This document shows positions 29,118-40,890 of a stretch of 64,000 nucleotides of DNA, piece by piece. The DNA is taken from NCBI RefSeq assembly GCF_001399455.2, contig NZ_LLEI02000019.1:32035-96034 (forward strand). The letters are read 5' to 3'. Both the position numbers and the translations under genes were made by a program. The notes under the pieces are model-generated. The model was not told the DNA's origin. It did no database searches and was given only the letters and a program-made list of their open reading frames with translations. Source of the DNA: Vibrio bivalvicida (GTDB lineage Bacteria; Pseudomonadota; Gammaproteobacteria; Enterobacterales; Vibrionaceae). Within the stretch, counting starts at the first letter, position 1, and each line of letters starts with the position of its first letter.

Positions 29118-30272
29118 ATGGAAAAACCACTACGTATTGGCATTATCGCCGGCGAACTGTCAGGAGATACTTTGGGAGAAGGCTTTATCAAAGCGATTAA
29201 AGCGCAATATCCAGATGCAGAGTTTGTTGGCATTGGTGGCCCGAAGATGATCGCTCAAGGCTGTGAGTCTCTGTTCGATATGGAAGAGCTCGCTGTTATG
29301 GGCTTGGTTGAAGTGTTGGGACGACTACCAAGGCTGTTAAAAGTGAAAGCTCACTTGGTAAAGTATTTCAGCGATAATCCACCGGATGTCTTTGTCGGTA
29401 TTGATGCTCCAGATTTCAACTTACGCCTTGAACTCGATCTAAAGAAGAAGGGGATCAAAACAGTTCACTATGTCAGCCCTTCAGTTTGGGCATGGCGTCC
29501 AAAACGTATCTTCAAAATTGATGCGGCGACCGATCTTGTACTGGCCTTTTTACCGTTTGAAAAAGCCTTCTACGACAAATATAACGTTGCATGTGAGTTT
29601 GTAGGACACACTTTAGCAGACTCGATTCCGCTTGTACCGGATCAAAAACAGGCGAGAGCCTTGCTTGGCCTAAAGCAAAACAAGCAGTGGTTAGCTGTAC
29701 TGCCTGGCAGTCGTGGCGGTGAAGTCGGCTTGATTGCTGAACCCTTCATTCAAACCTGTCGTGAAATCAAGCAAAAGCATCCAGACATTGGCTTTGTTGT
29801 GGCTGCGGTGAATGATAAACGTCGCCAGCAATTTGAACAGATCTGGCAGTCTGTTGCGCCAGATCTCGACTTTGTTATTGTTCAAGACACTGCGCGAAAC
29901 GTGATTACGGCTGCTGATGCAGTATTACTTGCCTCAGGCACAGTTGCTCTTGAATGTATGCTGCTTAAGCGCCCAATGGTGGTTGGCTATAAAGTTAATC
30001 GATTAACCGGTTGGTTGGTACAGAAACTGGCAATCACCCAATATGTCTCTTTGCCTAACATCTTGGCAGGAGAAGAGTTGGTGAAGGAGTTTATTCTCGA
30101 TGAATGTGCTCCTGAGTACTTAGTTCCTGCCGTCGATAAGATGCTAAATAGTGATAACCAAGAGCTCATTGATCGCTTTACTGATATGCACAAACTCATT
30201 CGCAAAGATGCCGATGTACAGGCCGCTAAAGCTGTACTTAAGTTGATCGGCAGAGATAAACAAGATGACTAA
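29118..30272 (+). CDS. lpxB: Lipid-A-disaccharide synthase
   Basis: LpxB joins UDP-diacylglucosamine to lipid X, forming the beta-1,6 disaccharide of lipid A. The 384-residue GT19-family protein shows [11 protein letters not shown] near residues 11-21, [12 protein letters not shown] near residue 95, the [11 protein letters not shown] motif near 121 and [10 protein letters not shown] near 193. Its end overlaps rnhB by 8 bases, the classic lpxB-rnhB arrangement. Confidence 0.97.
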   Translation: MEKPLRIGIIAGELSGDTLGEGFIKAIKAQYPDAEFVGIGGPKMIAQGCESLFDMEELAVMGLVEVLGRLPRLLKVKAHLVKYFSDNPPDVFVGIDAPDFNLRLELDLKKKGIKTVHYVSPSVWAWRPKRIFKIDAATDLVLAFLPFEKAFYDKYNVACEFVGHTLADSIPLVPDQKQARALLGLKQNKQWLAVLPGSRGGEVGLIAEPFIQTCREIKQKHPDIGFVVAAVNDKRRQQFEQIWQSVAPDLDFVIVQDTARNVITAADAVLLASGTVALECMLLKRPMVVGYKVNRLTGWLVQKLAITQYVSLPNILAGEELVKEFILDECAPEYLVPAVDKMLNSDNQELIDRFTDMHKLIRKDADVQAAKAVLKLIGRDKQDD

Positions 30273-30882
30273 ACAAAACAAAGAATTACCGCCGTTTGAA
30301 TATCCACAGGGATACCTTCGTATCGCTGGTGTTGATGAGGTTGGGCGTGGACCGTTGGTTGGCGATGTTGTGACGGCCGCTGTTATCTTAGACCCCAACA
30401 ATCCAATCGAAGGTTTGAACGATTCAAAGAAACTGTCTGAGAAAAAGCGTTTGGCTTTACTCCCTGAGATTAAACAAAAAGCACTAGCTTGGTCGGTGGG
30501 GCGTTGCTCTCCAGCAGAAATTGATGAACTTAATATTTTGCAAGCGACTATGGTTGCGATGCAAAGAGCAATTTCTGGCTTAGAGGTACAACCTGATTTA
30601 GCCCTGATTGATGGCAACCGTTGCCCTGAGTTAACCATGGACTCGCAAGCGGTCGTCAAAGGCGATTTACGCGTTGCTGAAATTGGTGCCGCTTCGATTA
30701 TCGCTAAAGTGGTGCGTGATCAAGAGATGGAAGAGCTCGATAAGCGTCATCCACAGTTTGGTTTTGCTCAGCACAAAGGCTATCCAACTAAGGCGCATTT
30801 TTCAGCGATTGAACAGCATGGTGTTATCGCTGAGCACCGTAAAAGCTTTAAGCCAGTAAAGCGTGTGCTAGGTATCGAGTAG
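30265..30882 (+). CDS. rnhB: Ribonuclease HII
   Basis: RNase HII cuts RNA in RNA-DNA hybrids and starts ribonucleotide excision repair. The 205-residue protein has the catalytic DExGRG motif (Asp24-Glu25, [14 protein letters not shown]) and [12 protein letters not shown] near residues 52-63. The ATG overlaps the lpxB end by 8 bases. dnaE follows 90 bases later. A second RNase H (rnhA) is at 42442. Confidence 0.97.
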   Translation: MTKQNKELPPFEYPQGYLRIAGVDEVGRGPLVGDVVTAAVILDPNNPIEGLNDSKKLSEKKRLALLPEIKQKALAWSVGRCSPAEIDELNILQATMVAMQRAISGLEVQPDLALIDGNRCPELTMDSQAVVKGDLRVAEIGAASIIAKVVRDQEMEELDKRHPQFGFAQHKGYPTKAHFSAIEQHGVIAEHRKSFKPVKRVLGIE

Positions 30883-30972
30883 CTAGACTCTTTCGGGGGT
30901 ATATAAGTCGAAGGTTTTCACTTAATATACCTCAAATATCTCTATCATTTGTAACCGCTTCGGACCCTATTC

Positions 30973-33900
30973 ATGTCAGACCCTAAGTTTATCCACCTTC
31001 GAGTTCATAGTGACTTCTCTATGGTTGATGGCCTCTCTAAAGTGCCACCCTTGATAAAGAAGGTCGCTGAAATGGGGATGCCTGCCGTAGCGCTCACTGA
31101 CTTTAGCAACTTATGTGGATTGGTTAAGTTTTATGGCACCGCTCATGGTTGTGGTGTAAAGCCAATTATTGGTGCTGATTTTGTTATGCAGTCACCTGAG
31201 TTTGGTGATGAGCTAACCAAGGTGACAGTGTTAGCCGCAGATAATGTCGGTTACAAAAATCTTACTTTATTAATCTCCAAAGCGTATCTGCGCGGGCATG
31301 TTCAGCATCAACCCGTTATCGATAAAGAATGGCTAGCAGAGCTTTCAGAAGGCGTGATCGTTCTTTCTGGTGCTAAAAGTGGTGAGGTAGGTAAAGCATT
31401 GCTTAAAGGCAATCAGAAGATTGTCGAGCAGTGTGTCGAGTTTTATCAGACTCATTTTCCTGATCGTTTTTACCTTGAATTAGTTCGAACTGGGCGCGCT
31501 GATGAAGAAACGTACCTGCACTTTGCTTTAGAACTTGCAGATCAATATGATCTCCCTGTTGTCGCCACCAATGATGTGGTTATTCTTGATGAAACCTTGT
31601 TTGATGCCCATGAAATTCGTGTCGCGATTCACGATGGTTACACGTTAGAAGATCCCCGTCGACCAAAAAACTATAGTCCTCAGCAATATCTACGTAGTGA
31701 AGAAGAGATGTGTGAGTTGTTCTCTGACATCCCAGAAGCGCTGGAAAATAGCGTTGAAATTGCTAAGCGCTGTAACGTTACAGTTCGCCTTGGTGAGTAT
31801 TTCTTGCCTGCGTTTCCAACCGAAGGTATGGAAGAGACTGAGTTTCTGGTGAAAAAGTCAGAAGAAGGTTTAGAAGAACGTCTAGAGTTTCTGTTTCCTG
31901 ATCCTAAAGAACGAGCAGAGCGTCGCCCAGAGTACGATGAACGTCTTAAAATCGAGCTGGAAGTCATCAACAATATGGGATTCCCTGGCTACTTCTTGAT
32001 CGTAATGGAGTTTATCCAGTGGTCAAAAGACAACGAGATCCCAGTAGGCCCGGGGCGTGGTTCTGGTGCAGGTTCATTGGTGGCTTATGCGCTTAAGATC
32101 ACCGACCTTGATCCACTTGAATACGATCTGCTGTTTGAACGTTTTCTTAACCCCGAACGTGTATCCATGCCCGATTTTGATGTCGATTTCTGCATGGATA
32201 AGCGCGACCAAGTTATCGACCACGTTGCTGAAATGTATGGCCGTGATGCGGTATCGCAGATCATCACTTTCGGTACTATGGCAGCGAAGGCGGTAATTCG
32301 TGACGTAGGCCGTGTACTTGGTCATGGCTTCGGTTTTGTTGATCGCATCTCGAAACTGGTTCCGCCAGATCCGGGTATGACGCTAGAAAAAGCATTCAAA
32401 GCAGAACCTGCACTGCCTGAGCTGTACGAAAACGACGAAGAAATTAAAGAGCTGATCGATATGTGTCGCATCTTAGAAGGGTGTACACGTAACGCAGGTA
32501 AGCATGCTGGTGGTGTTGTAATATCGCCAACTACAATTACTGACTTTGCGCCGATTTATGCTGATGCGGAAGGTCACTTCCCCGTCACTCAGTTCGATAA
32601 AAACGACGTTGAAACTGCGGGTCTGGTTAAGTTTGACTTCTTAGGCCTGAGAACATTAACCATCATCGATTGGGCGCTGGGCTTGATTAACCCTCGTCTA
32701 GAGAAAGAAGGCAAACCACTGGTCGCGATTGAGTCGATTCCACTCGTAGACCAAGCTTCTTTCAATCTGCTGCAAAATTCAGAAACCACTGCGGTATTCC
32801 AGCTCGAATCTCGCGGTATGAAAGAGCTGATTAAACGCCTTCAACCAGACTGTTTCGAAGATATTATCGCTCTGGTAGCGCTGTTCCGTCCCGGTCCGCT
32901 GCAATCGGGCATGGTAGATAACTTCATCGACCGTAAACATGGACGCGAAGCGGTTTCTTACCCAGATGAGCAGTGGCAGCACGAGTCTCTGAAAGAGATT
33001 CTAGAGCCAACCTACGGCATTATCCTCTATCAGGAGCAGGTAATGCAGATCGCTCAGGTGCTCTCTGGCTATACGCTTGGCGGCGCAGATATGCTTCGCC
33101 GTGCTATGGGTAAGAAAAAACCTGAAGAGATGGCTAAGCAGCGCGCTACCTTTGAAGAGGGTGCGATCGCCAATGGTGTTGATGGCGAGTTGGCGATGAA
33201 GATCTTCGATTTGGTGGAGAAGTTTGCCGGCTACGGCTTTAACAAATCGCACTCAGCCGCCTACGCGCTGGTTTCGTACCAAACGCTGTGGCTTAAAACG
33301 CATTACCCGGCCGAATTTATGGCGGCGGTAATGACGGCCGATATGGATAACACCGAGAAAGTCGTTGGTCTGGTCGATGAGTGTTTCCGTATGAAACTCA
33401 AAGTGCTGCCGCCAGATATCAACGCAGGTTTGTATCGTTTTAATGTCGATGAAGATGGTGCGATTGTTTACGGCATCGGTGCTATCAAAGGAGTGGGTGA
33501 AGGCCCAATCGATGCTATTCTCGAAGCGCGCAACAAAGACGGCCATTTTAAAGACCTATTCGACTTCTGTGCTCGTATCGACCTGAAGAAGGTTAATAAG
33601 CGAGTCATTGAGAAACTCATTTACGCAGGCGCGTTGGATCGCCTTGGTCCGCACCGAGCGGCGATGATGGCATCGTTAAATGATGCGGTAAAAGCTGCTA
33701 GCCAACATCACCAAGCCGAAGCCTTTGGCCAAACGGATTTGTTTGGCGTGTTGACCGAGGCTCCTGAAGAAGTTGAGAATAAGTACACCAAAGTTGAGCC
33801 ATGGCCAGAAAAAGTTTGGCTTGAAGGTGAGCGTGATACTTTAGGTCTTTATTTGACCGGGCACCCAATAAATGCCTACATAAAGGAACTTGGTAAGTAC

Positions 33901-34452
33901 ACCAGTTGTCGACTAAAAGACGCAACGCCAACCAGACGTGATCAAAGTGTTACCATTGCTGGTCTTGTGATTGCGGCTCGTGTGATGACTACCAAGCGTG
34001 GTACGCGTATTGGTATTATGACACTCGATGATCGCAGTGGACGTATGGAGGTGATGTTGTTCTCCGATGCGTTAGATCGATATGCAGAATTGTTAGAAAA
34101 AGATAAAATTTTGGTTGTTTCTGGACAGGTCAGCTTTGATGATTTCAATGGTGGTCTTAAAATGTCCGCGCGCGAGGTTATGGATCTCGGGACTGCTCGT
34201 GAAAAATATGCACGGGGATTATCAGTTTCCATCGATCAATCGCAAATCAATGACCGATTTTTTGAGCGTTTTAGTCAAATACTAGAGCCTCATCGGGCGG
34301 GTAGCGTTCCTGTCCATGTATACTACCAACGCTCTGATGCCCGGGCGCGTTTAACGTTAGGTACAGAATGGCGAGTGACGCCAAGCGACGCATTATTAGA
34401 TGATTTAAAACAACTACTTGGGAAAGGCCAGGTAGAACTCGAATTTAACTAA
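30973..34452 (+). CDS. dnaE: DNA polymerase III alpha subunit
   Basis: DnaE is the replicative polymerase. The 1159-residue protein has an N-terminal PHP domain ([16 protein letters not shown]), the C-family palm with catalytic aspartates in [13 protein letters not shown] near residue 400, fingers with [13 protein letters not shown], tandem helix-hairpin-helix and OB-fold ([12 protein letters not shown]) regions, and a C-terminal tau-binding part. It lies between rnhB and accA as in E. coli. A stretch about 32,700-33,700 uses more CTG and GC-ending codons than its surroundings. Confidence 0.97.
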   Translation: MSDPKFIHLRVHSDFSMVDGLSKVPPLIKKVAEMGMPAVALTDFSNLCGLVKFYGTAHGCGVKPIIGADFVMQSPEFGDELTKVTVLAADNVGYKNLTLLISKAYLRGHVQHQPVIDKEWLAELSEGVIVLSGAKSGEVGKALLKGNQKIVEQCVEFYQTHFPDRFYLELVRTGRADEETYLHFALELADQYDLPVVATNDVVILDETLFDAHEIRVAIHDGYTLEDPRRPKNYSPQQYLRSEEEMCELFSDIPEALENSVEIAKRCNVTVRLGEYFLPAFPTEGMEETEFLVKKSEEGLEERLEFLFPDPKERAERRPEYDERLKIELEVINNMGFPGYFLIVMEFIQWSKDNEIPVGPGRGSGAGSLVAYALKITDLDPLEYDLLFERFLNPERVSMPDFDVDFCMDKRDQVIDHVAEMYGRDAVSQIITFGTMAAKAVIRDVGRVLGHGFGFVDRISKLVPPDPGMTLEKAFKAEPALPELYENDEEIKELIDMCRILEGCTRNAGKHAGGVVISPTTITDFAPIYADAEGHFPVTQFDKNDVETAGLVKFDFLGLRTLTIIDWALGLINPRLEKEGKPLVAIESIPLVDQASFNLLQNSETTAVFQLESRGMKELIKRLQPDCFEDIIALVALFRPGPLQSGMVDNFIDRKHGREAVSYPDEQWQHESLKEILEPTYGIILYQEQVMQIAQVLSGYTLGGADMLRRAMGKKKPEEMAKQRATFEEGAIANGVDGELAMKIFDLVEKFAGYGFNKSHSAAYALVSYQTLWLKTHYPAEFMAAVMTADMDNTEKVVGLVDECFRMKLKVLPPDINAGLYRFNVDEDGAIVYGIGAIKGVGEGPIDAILEARNKDGHFKDLFDFCARIDLKKVNKRVIEKLIYAGALDRLGPHRAAMMASLNDAVKAASQHHQAEAFGQTDLFGVLTEAPEEVENKYTKVEPWPEKVWLEGERDTLGLYLTGHPINAYIKELGKYTSCRLKDATPTRRDQSVTIAGLVIAARVMTTKRGTRIGIMTLDDRSGRMEVMLFSDALDRYAELLEKDKILVVSGQVSFDDFNGGLKMSAREVMDLGTAREKYARGLSVSIDQSQINDRFFERFSQILEPHRAGSVPVHVYYQRSDARARLTLGTEWRVTPSDALLDDLKQLLGKGQVELEFN

Positions 34453-34490
34453 GTTCGGTACAACGCCACCGAATCATAAAGGATCTATAG

Positions 34491-35450
34491 ATGAGCCTGA
34501 ATTTTTTAGAATTTGAAAAACCAATCGCAGAGCTAGAAGCAAAAATTGAAGCACTTCGTGATGTATCTCGTCATGGTGGAGAGTCTGGTGTTGATCTTGA
34601 AAAAGAGATCGAACAACTAGAGAAGAAGAGTCTAGAGCTTAAGAAGAAGACCTTCAGCGATCTTGGTGCTTGGGAAACTGCCCAACTTGCTCGTCACCCA
34701 CAGCGTCCTTACACGCTAGACTATATTGAACACGCATTTACAGAGTTTGATGAGCTTGCTGGCGATCGCCATTACGCTGACGATAAAGCTATCGTTGGTG
34801 GTATGGCACGGTTAAACGGTCGCCCTGTAATGATCATTGGTCATCAGAAAGGTCGTGAGACAAAAGAAAAAGTGAAGCGTAACTTTGGTATGCCGAAGCC
34901 GGAAGGTTACCGTAAAGCTTTGCGTTTAATGCAAACCGCTGAACGCTTTAATATGCCTATCATCACTTTCATCGACACCGCAGGCGCTTACCCTGGTGTT
35001 GGTGCAGAAGAGCGCGGCCAATCTGAAGCTATCGCTACTAACCTAAAAGTGATGTCGGGTCTGAAAGTGCCTGTTATCTGTAACGTTGTAGGTGAAGGCG
35101 GCTCTGGCGGCGCATTAGCGATTGGTGTGGGTGACTATGTGAATATGCTTCAGTACTCAACTTACTCGGTTATTTCTCCAGAAGGTTGTGCATCTATCCT
35201 TTGGCGAGATTCTGATAAAGCACCGCAAGCTGCAGAAGCGATGGGTTTGATTGCTCCGCGTCTTAAAGAGCTAGAACTTATCGATGAAATTATCGAAGAA
35301 CCTCTCGGTGGTGCACATCGTGACCATCTGCAAATGGCGCAAAACATGAAAGCGACCCTAGTTCGTCAGCTTGAGGAGCTGGAAGCTTTCGACAACGACA
35401 CGCTTCTTGAGCGTCGTTACCAGCGTCTAATGAGCTACGGCTACTGTTAA
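34491..35450 (+). CDS. accA: Acetyl-CoA carboxylase carboxyltransferase alpha subunit
   Basis: AccA with AccD transfers CO2 from carboxybiotin to acetyl-CoA, making malonyl-CoA. The 319-residue product starts with [19 protein letters not shown] and has a coiled-coil N-terminus and the crotonase-fold core with [19 protein letters not shown] near residue 160 and [15 protein letters not shown] near 200. It follows dnaE by 38 bases. A strong terminator follows. Confidence 0.97.
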   Translation: MSLNFLEFEKPIAELEAKIEALRDVSRHGGESGVDLEKEIEQLEKKSLELKKKTFSDLGAWETAQLARHPQRPYTLDYIEHAFTEFDELAGDRHYADDKAIVGGMARLNGRPVMIIGHQKGRETKEKVKRNFGMPKPEGYRKALRLMQTAERFNMPIITFIDTAGAYPGVGAEERGQSEAIATNLKVMSGLKVPVICNVVGEGGSGGALAIGVGDYVNMLQYSTYSVISPEGCASILWRDSDKAPQAAEAMGLIAPRLKELELIDEIIEEPLGGAHRDHLQMAQNMKATLVRQLEELEAFDNDTLLERRYQRLMSYGYC

Positions 35451-35470
35451 TCTATGTGATTTGAGACAGA

Positions 35471-35498
35471 AGGCTGAACTTAGGTTCAGCCTTTTTTA
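35471..35498 (+). terminator. Rho-independent terminator after accA
   Basis: AGGCTGAAC (35471-35479) pairs perfectly with GTTCAGCCT (35484-35492) around TTAG, followed by TTTTT. Confidence 0.9.
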
Positions 35499-35543
35499 TT
35501 GCCAATGATAAACTACCACTAACCACTCCAATTGCTGATAGTT

Positions 35544-36863
35544 ATGAACCTAGAATCTATTTTCGACAATACACTAGAACAACACTACAAAACCGGAAAC
35601 CAAATAATACTAGGGCTCAGTGGCGGACTTGATTCTCGGGTAATGTTGGAGTTAATGGCGCAGTACTGTCAGAAGAGAAATATTGTGTGTTTTGCTGTCC
35701 ATGTTCATCATGGCTTAAGCCCTAATGCTGACCATTGGGCGCAGCAGTGTCAAAAGTGGTGTCAGCAACTTAGTGTTGAATTTGTGTTAGAGCGAGTGAG
35801 TGTTGTAACAGAAGCTCGAAGCCTTGAAGAGAGTGCCCGTGACGCTCGATACGGGGCATTAAAAAAATACCTTAAGCCCGGTGATCTGCTACTAACAGGG
35901 CAGCATGCTGATGACCAACTTGAAACATTTTTCCTAGCACTTAAACGTGGAAGTGGCCCTAAAGGACTTTCATCTATGGCGCAAGTGATGGAGTTTGGCT
36001 GCGCAAAGTTGCTGCGTCCACTATTGACGGTTCCTCGTAAAGAGATTGAGCAGTATGCAGGGGAAAAACAAATCGACTGGGTTGAGGACGAGAGCAATCA
36101 GGATCAACGCTTTGAGCGCAACTATATTCGTCACTCGGTTACGCCTGCATTAGTCGAACGATGGCCGCATATCAGGCAGTCTATTCAACGTGCAGCCGAA
36201 CTTTGTTCTGAGCAAGAGTACCTTCTTGATGAACTATTAATCGATAAATATCAGCAGTGCTTGCAGAGCGACGAAAGTCTGAGTATCGAAAAGTTAGAAC
36301 CGTTAACACCGTCTATCCGCAGCAGAATTATTCGTATGTGGTTAGAGCAAGGGCAACTTCGTATGCCAAGCCGAGAGCAACTGGCTCTGATTTGGCGGGA
36401 GGTTGCACTGGCACAGCACGATGCCAATCCGCAACTCCAATTACCTCAAGCTCAAATTCGTCGCTATTTGCGTGGTCTTTATATTGTTCAAGATTGGCAG
36501 CCACTCACACTGTGGCAGCAAGAGCTCCAAATTGATAGCCACTGTTTACTGCCTGACTCCTTAGGTACTATCGCCATTGTCAGCTCAACTCATGGCTCCT
36601 TGTCTCAAAAAGCATTGGGCCAAAGCAAACTTCGTATCACTTTTAATCCTGAAGGCCTGAGTGCTCACCCAACTGAGCGCGGTCATAGTCGTAAACTGAA
36701 AAAATTATTCCAAGAATATGGTGTCCCGAGTTGGTTAAGACGTAGAACACCAATATTGATGTGTGGAGAGCGAGTAGCTGCGGTCGGTGATTTATTTATT
36801 GATCGTCAGTTTATAGGTCAGGATTGTGAACTGATCTGGGACAAGCGAAAACGGTTTATGTAA
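35544..36863 (+). CDS. tilS: tRNA(Ile)-lysidine synthase
   Basis: TilS attaches lysine to C34 of the CAU-anticodon tRNA-Ile so that it reads AUA. The 439-residue protein has the PP-loop ATP-binding motif SGGLDS at residues 26-31, HVHHGLSPNADHWA near 56-69 and the family LLLTGQHADDQLETFF block, then the TilS C-terminal substrate domains. No clear ribosome site precedes the ATG at 35544, and an in-frame TTG at 35532 is also possible. It follows accA as in other gammaproteobacteria. Confidence 0.94.
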   Translation: MNLESIFDNTLEQHYKTGNQIILGLSGGLDSRVMLELMAQYCQKRNIVCFAVHVHHGLSPNADHWAQQCQKWCQQLSVEFVLERVSVVTEARSLEESARDARYGALKKYLKPGDLLLTGQHADDQLETFFLALKRGSGPKGLSSMAQVMEFGCAKLLRPLLTVPRKEIEQYAGEKQIDWVEDESNQDQRFERNYIRHSVTPALVERWPHIRQSIQRAAELCSEQEYLLDELLIDKYQQCLQSDESLSIEKLEPLTPSIRSRIIRMWLEQGQLRMPSREQLALIWREVALAQHDANPQLQLPQAQIRRYLRGLYIVQDWQPLTLWQQELQIDSHCLLPDSLGTIAIVSSTHGSLSQKALGQSKLRITFNPEGLSAHPTERGHSRKLKKLFQEYGVPSWLRRRTPILMCGERVAAVGDLFIDRQFIGQDCELIWDKRKRFM

Positions 36864-36913
36864 AATTGTATACATAAAAACGTACAAATATTACGGAATT
36901 ATAAGGAAGAGCA

Positions 36914-37228
36914 ATGAAAAAAGTCGCGATTGGATTGGTATTAGGGATGGGACTACTGAGTGGCAATGTATTGGCTGCGGGTGATGTTGCTGCAGGTCAG
37001 GCTAAAGCTGCAATATGTGCGGCTTGTCATGGTGCTGATGGTATAGCTGTGATCCCTGGTTACCCCAACCTAAAAGGTCAAAATGAGCAATATCTAGTGA
37101 GTTCTATTAATGCCTATAAGAAAAAAGAGCGCAACGGTGGTCTCGCAGCAGTAATGCAGGCGCAAGCCGCAATGCTAAGTGATGCCGATGTGGCGAATCT
37201 AGCCGCATACTACGCAAGCTTGAAATAG
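36914..37228 (+). CDS. Small periplasmic c-type cytochrome
   Basis: The 104-residue protein has a signal peptide (cleavage after about VLAAG, residue 23) and one class I haem-binding motif CAACH (Cys35, Cys38, His39). Likely axial methionines lie near residue 84 ([10 protein letters not shown]). The mature size of about 80 residues and the [13 protein letters not shown] segment fit the cytochrome c553/c554-like soluble electron carriers of vibrios. The redox partner cannot be told from context; neighbours are tilS and glnB. AAGGAAGAG precedes the ATG. Confidence 0.9.
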   Translation: MKKVAIGLVLGMGLLSGNVLAAGDVAAGQAKAAICAACHGADGIAVIPGYPNLKGQNEQYLVSSINAYKKKERNGGLAAVMQAQAAMLSDADVANLAAYYASLK

Positions 37229-37245
37229 TTTACCTATGATTGAAG

Positions 37246-37275
37246 AGCCCGAGCCATTGTGCTCGGGCTTTTTAT
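37246..37275 (+). terminator. Rho-independent terminator after the cytochrome c gene
   Basis: AGCCCGAGC (37246-37254) pairs perfectly with GCTCGGGCT (37261-37269) around 6 bases, followed by TTTTT. Confidence 0.9.
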
Positions 37276-37319
37276 TAGTTAGCGAACATGGGATAATAGA
37301 GACAATTACAATAGTTTAA

Positions 37320-37667
<348 letters not shown>

Positions 37668-37684
37668 TCCAGTGTATTTTTGAG

Positions 37685-37706
37685 AAGAGCCGTGAGGCTC
37701 TTTTTT
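37685..37706 (+). terminator. Rho-independent terminator after glnB
   Basis: AAGAGCC pairs with GGCTCTT around GTGA, followed by TTTT. It is only 15 bases before the next start. Confidence 0.82.
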
Positions 37707-37720
37707 GTTTAGGCTCGCCA

Positions 37721-38578
37721 ATGAAGAAAATTGTTTACTTAGTTCTTACCGCTCTCGTTTTATCTCTGACCGTAATCATTGGTTATCAGACCGCCTTTAG
37801 CTATTCCCAACAAGTGCAATTGACCTCAATTTCAGCTAATCAAGTACACGGCTCTTTACACTGTTACCACAATGAAAAGGCATCTGTGGTGGATAATGGC
37901 GGTAGGTTGGAGCTTTTAGTGTGGAATATCTATAAGCAGAATAAGCCCAACTGGCAGGAACGCTTAGCCGAGTTGTCGGAGGGGAAACAGTTGGTGCTGC
38001 TGCAGGAATCGAGCATGACAGCTGAACTAACAAAGTGGATTGGCGAACAAGGGTGGTTTGGTAGCCAGGTGGACGCTTTTAAAGCGTTTGACACCTCTGC
38101 GGGAGTATTAAATTTATCATTGACGACACCAAGTAAAGCCTGTGCCTACACCGAGTTAGAGCCCTGGCTACGCTTACCTAAATCCGCACTCTATGCGCGC
38201 TATCCTTTGTCTTCTGGAGAGCGCTTAGCGGTGGTCAATATTCATGCGATCAACTTTACCTACGGCACTGCTGAATACTATCGCCAGTTACGAACCTTGA
38301 CTGACGAGCTAGCTAAGCATCAAGGGCCAATTATTGTTGCTGGAGATTTTAATAGTTGGAGTGAAGAGCGGTTTAGCGTGATGTTGAAAGCACTGGCATC
38401 ATTAGGCTTGCAGGAAGTGTCATACCAGCCAGATCATCGTACTCAGTTTGTTACCGGTTTACCCTTAGACCATGTTTTTTATCGTGGCTTAGTGCTAGAA
38501 AAAGCTGAGGCGCCAATCTCTGACGCCTCTGATCATAATCCAATTTTGGTGAGCTTTCACTTAGCTACAGATGGTTAG
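37721..38578 (+). CDS. yafD: Endonuclease/exonuclease/phosphatase-family protein (UPF0294, YafD-like)
   Basis: The 285-residue product has an N-terminal membrane anchor or signal (residues ~5-25) and an EEP-fold domain with the metal and catalytic motifs VWNIYKQN near residue 67, LQESS near 93, NIHAINF, AGDFNSW near 208 and the terminal SDHNP. The family is UPF0294, as for E. coli YafD; its substrate is unknown. The C-terminus overlaps the convergent YIP1 gene by 4 bases. The start closely follows the glnB terminator. Confidence 0.88.
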   Translation: MKKIVYLVLTALVLSLTVIIGYQTAFSYSQQVQLTSISANQVHGSLHCYHNEKASVVDNGGRLELLVWNIYKQNKPNWQERLAELSEGKQLVLLQESSMTAELTKWIGEQGWFGSQVDAFKAFDTSAGVLNLSLTTPSKACAYTELEPWLRLPKSALYARYPLSSGERLAVVNIHAINFTYGTAEYYRQLRTLTDELAKHQGPIIVAGDFNSWSEERFSVMLKALASLGLQEVSYQPDHRTQFVTGLPLDHVFYRGLVLEKAEAPISDASDHNPILVSFHLATDG

Positions 38579-39261
38579 AATATTAAGATGTAGAGCGCCC
38601 AAATTAGGTAGTAGGCAAGCCAAGGTAGTGCGGCAATAACCAGAGCTTGGCCGCGTTCAAATTCAGTCCATGTACCTACCGCAGCATACCCCAAAGCAAT
38701 GTACCAAGGCAGTAATAGCGGGAATGAACTGGCAAACTGAGACCACTCATTTGTCAGTGGTAGCTTGAGCAATCCGTTCAGGCTATTTAAATCAGCAGCG
38801 TAAACCATTACCTGTCCGTGTTTCAACAGCACGCTTACATAGCTTGCCAGATCGCCAATAATCGCCGGGAAGGTAATTACTGCACTGGCGGCAAACCACT
38901 TCCAGAACCCATGCTGATGTTGGCTAGGTTTAGTTGCGAGATTGAACCAAAATGCGAGCATTAAAATCGTCAGTGTTCTGCCAACAATATCGCTAATGAT
39001 TTCACTCGCCATTAAGGTATTGGCTTCGAGCAATTCAATTTGCTGTGGACTGGTTTCTGCGAGTTGGGCTGTCAGCCCTTGTTTTAGCCACTCGAAGTTG
39101 ACCATGTCAAAGTAAGCACCCCAGAATAAGAAAGGGGACAGAACCAAGAATATATAAGGTTGCCAACCCCAAGCTCCACGTTGATATAGTGCTAAGAAAC
39201 ATGCGCTAGGCGAACGGAAAATATCGACTAGCATAACTAACGGGTTACTTGACGGGTTCAT
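38575..39261 (-). CDS. YIP1-family integral membrane protein
   Basis: The 228-residue protein has about five hydrophobic segments and an N-terminal hydrophilic start with an FRSPSACF motif, consistent with the YIP1 domain family of inner-membrane proteins. The function in bacteria is unknown. It starts by ATGA overlap with the end of mltD, so the two are translationally coupled, and ends in a 4-base overlap with yafD. The coupling suggests a cell-envelope role, by context only. Confidence 0.75.
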   Translation of the reverse strand: MNPSSNPLVMLVDIFRSPSACFLALYQRGAWGWQPYIFLVLSPFLFWGAYFDMVNFEWLKQGLTAQLAETSPQQIELLEANTLMASEIISDIVGRTLTILMLAFWFNLATKPSQHQHGFWKWFAASAVITFPAIIGDLASYVSVLLKHGQVMVYAADLNSLNGLLKLPLTNEWSQFASSFPLLLPWYIALGYAAVGTWTEFERGQALVIAALPWLAYYLIWALYILIF

Positions 39262-40820
39262 ACACTTACCTTAGTTACGTCAACATACAGCTTAAGCTTT
39301 TGACCTGGCTTAAGGTATTTCTGTCTGTTGAGATCATTCCATTTAACAATGTCGTTTGATTTCACTTTAAACTTGCTCGCAATACCACTGATTGTGTCAC
39401 CACTACGCACGTTGTAGAAAACAGTACGGATGATAGCGCCATCTGAGTTGTTCTTCCAAATCACTAGTTTTTGGCCAACTCTCAAGGTGTCTCTTGGACC
39501 CATGCCGTTCCACTTTGCCAGTGATTGATGAGAGACTTTGTTGGCACGAGCGATAGACCATAAGTTGTCGCCCGAGCGAACTGTATGGGTGAGCTTGTAT
39601 TTGCCTCGAGATTTGGCTTGAGTGTTGGCTAAACGGTTGGATGCGCTTAGAGCATAAGCTTTATCATCACGCGTTGACGTCGGGATCATAAGGTGTTGGC
39701 CAACACGAATATTGTTACCGCTTAGGTTATTAGCGCTGCGAATCACTTTTGCTGTGGTATTGTACTTTTGCGCCAACACACTCAAACTATCGCCCGATTT
39801 CACCTTGTAACGAACGACCTTCATACCCTTACCACGGTTTTCATTAATCGCGTTATTAAACTGAGCTATGCTACTTGTTGGTAACAGCAGTTGATGCGGG
39901 CCATCTGGAGCCGTGGCCCACTGATTGTAGGCGGGGTTCAAGCTCTGAAGCTGTTTAACACTAATACCGGCATAGTTAGCTGCAATGGCTAAATCAAGTT
40001 GCTCTTTCGGATCGACCAGCTCAACCACGGGCTTGTTGGTAATCGTCGGAATATTGATCCCATACTTTTCCTGATTAGCCACTACATCCGCAAGCGCAAG
40101 AAGCTTAGGTACATAGCTACTGGTTTCTTTTGGTAAGTCTAGCGAGAAGAAGTCAGTAGGTTTACCAAGTTTAGTATTTTTACGGATTGCACTGGATACT
40201 CGACCACCACCACTATTATAGGCAGCGATGGCGTGAGTCCACTCACCATCAAAACGCTTATTGAGATAGGTAAGGTAATCTAGGGCGGCGTCGGTTGAAG
40301 CGGCGACGTCACGGCGACCATCATACCAAAAGTTTTGCTTAAGGCCTTGTTGCTTGCCCGTGCCAGGAACAAATTGCCATAGCCCTGCCGCACTGCCATG
40401 TGAGTAGGCAAATGCATCAAAAGAGCTTTCAACCACAGGTAAAAGAGCCAACTCTAAAGGCATGTTACGCTGCTCTATTTTCTCGGTAATAAGATACAAG
40501 AATGGTTCGGCACGTTGTGAAACAGTTTTTAGGTGATTGGGGTGTTTTAGGTACCACGTACGATAGTAGTCAACGAGTTTGTGGTCAGGGATAGGCATCT
40601 CTAATTGCATAGCGATACGCTGCCAGACATCTTGCTGTGTCTGTGGAGTCACCACTGGCTCGGTTTTGACTATGGGTTTCGCTGATTGAGCGCTATGCTC
40701 AGTTTGCTTGATTGTTGGATTGTTTGTTTCTGGAGAGACGGCTTCTCCGGAATCAGTCGGCTGGGTAAGCTGACAACCTGATAATAATAGTGCTAATACC
40801 CAGCTGTGTTTTAATCGCAT
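39258..40820 (-). CDS. mltD: Membrane-bound lytic murein transglycosylase D
   Basis: MltD cleaves glycan strands to 1,6-anhydromuropeptides at the outer membrane. The 520-residue lipoprotein has a lipobox ending at Cys16 (LLLSGC), an SLT catalytic domain with the glutamate in VVESSFDAFAYSHGSAAG around residue 130, then three LysM repeats (VKSGDSLSVLAQKY, VRSGDNLWSIARAN, VRSGDTISGIASKF) that bind peptidoglycan. E. coli MltD has fewer LysM repeats; three is common in vibrios. It is coupled to the YIP1 gene. Confidence 0.95.
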   Translation of the reverse strand: MRLKHSWVLALLLSGCQLTQPTDSGEAVSPETNNPTIKQTEHSAQSAKPIVKTEPVVTPQTQQDVWQRIAMQLEMPIPDHKLVDYYRTWYLKHPNHLKTVSQRAEPFLYLITEKIEQRNMPLELALLPVVESSFDAFAYSHGSAAGLWQFVPGTGKQQGLKQNFWYDGRRDVAASTDAALDYLTYLNKRFDGEWTHAIAAYNSGGGRVSSAIRKNTKLGKPTDFFSLDLPKETSSYVPKLLALADVVANQEKYGINIPTITNKPVVELVDPKEQLDLAIAANYAGISVKQLQSLNPAYNQWATAPDGPHQLLLPTSSIAQFNNAINENRGKGMKVVRYKVKSGDSLSVLAQKYNTTAKVIRSANNLSGNNIRVGQHLMIPTSTRDDKAYALSASNRLANTQAKSRGKYKLTHTVRSGDNLWSIARANKVSHQSLAKWNGMGPRDTLRVGQKLVIWKNNSDGAIIRTVFYNVRSGDTISGIASKFKVKSNDIVKWNDLNRQKYLKPGQKLKLYVDVTKVSV

Positions 40821-40890
40821 TGCACAGCCCTTTTTTTACTTGGCTGCTGATAATACTTGTCCCAATTAGTAGGTGACAAGCAGCAATTCG

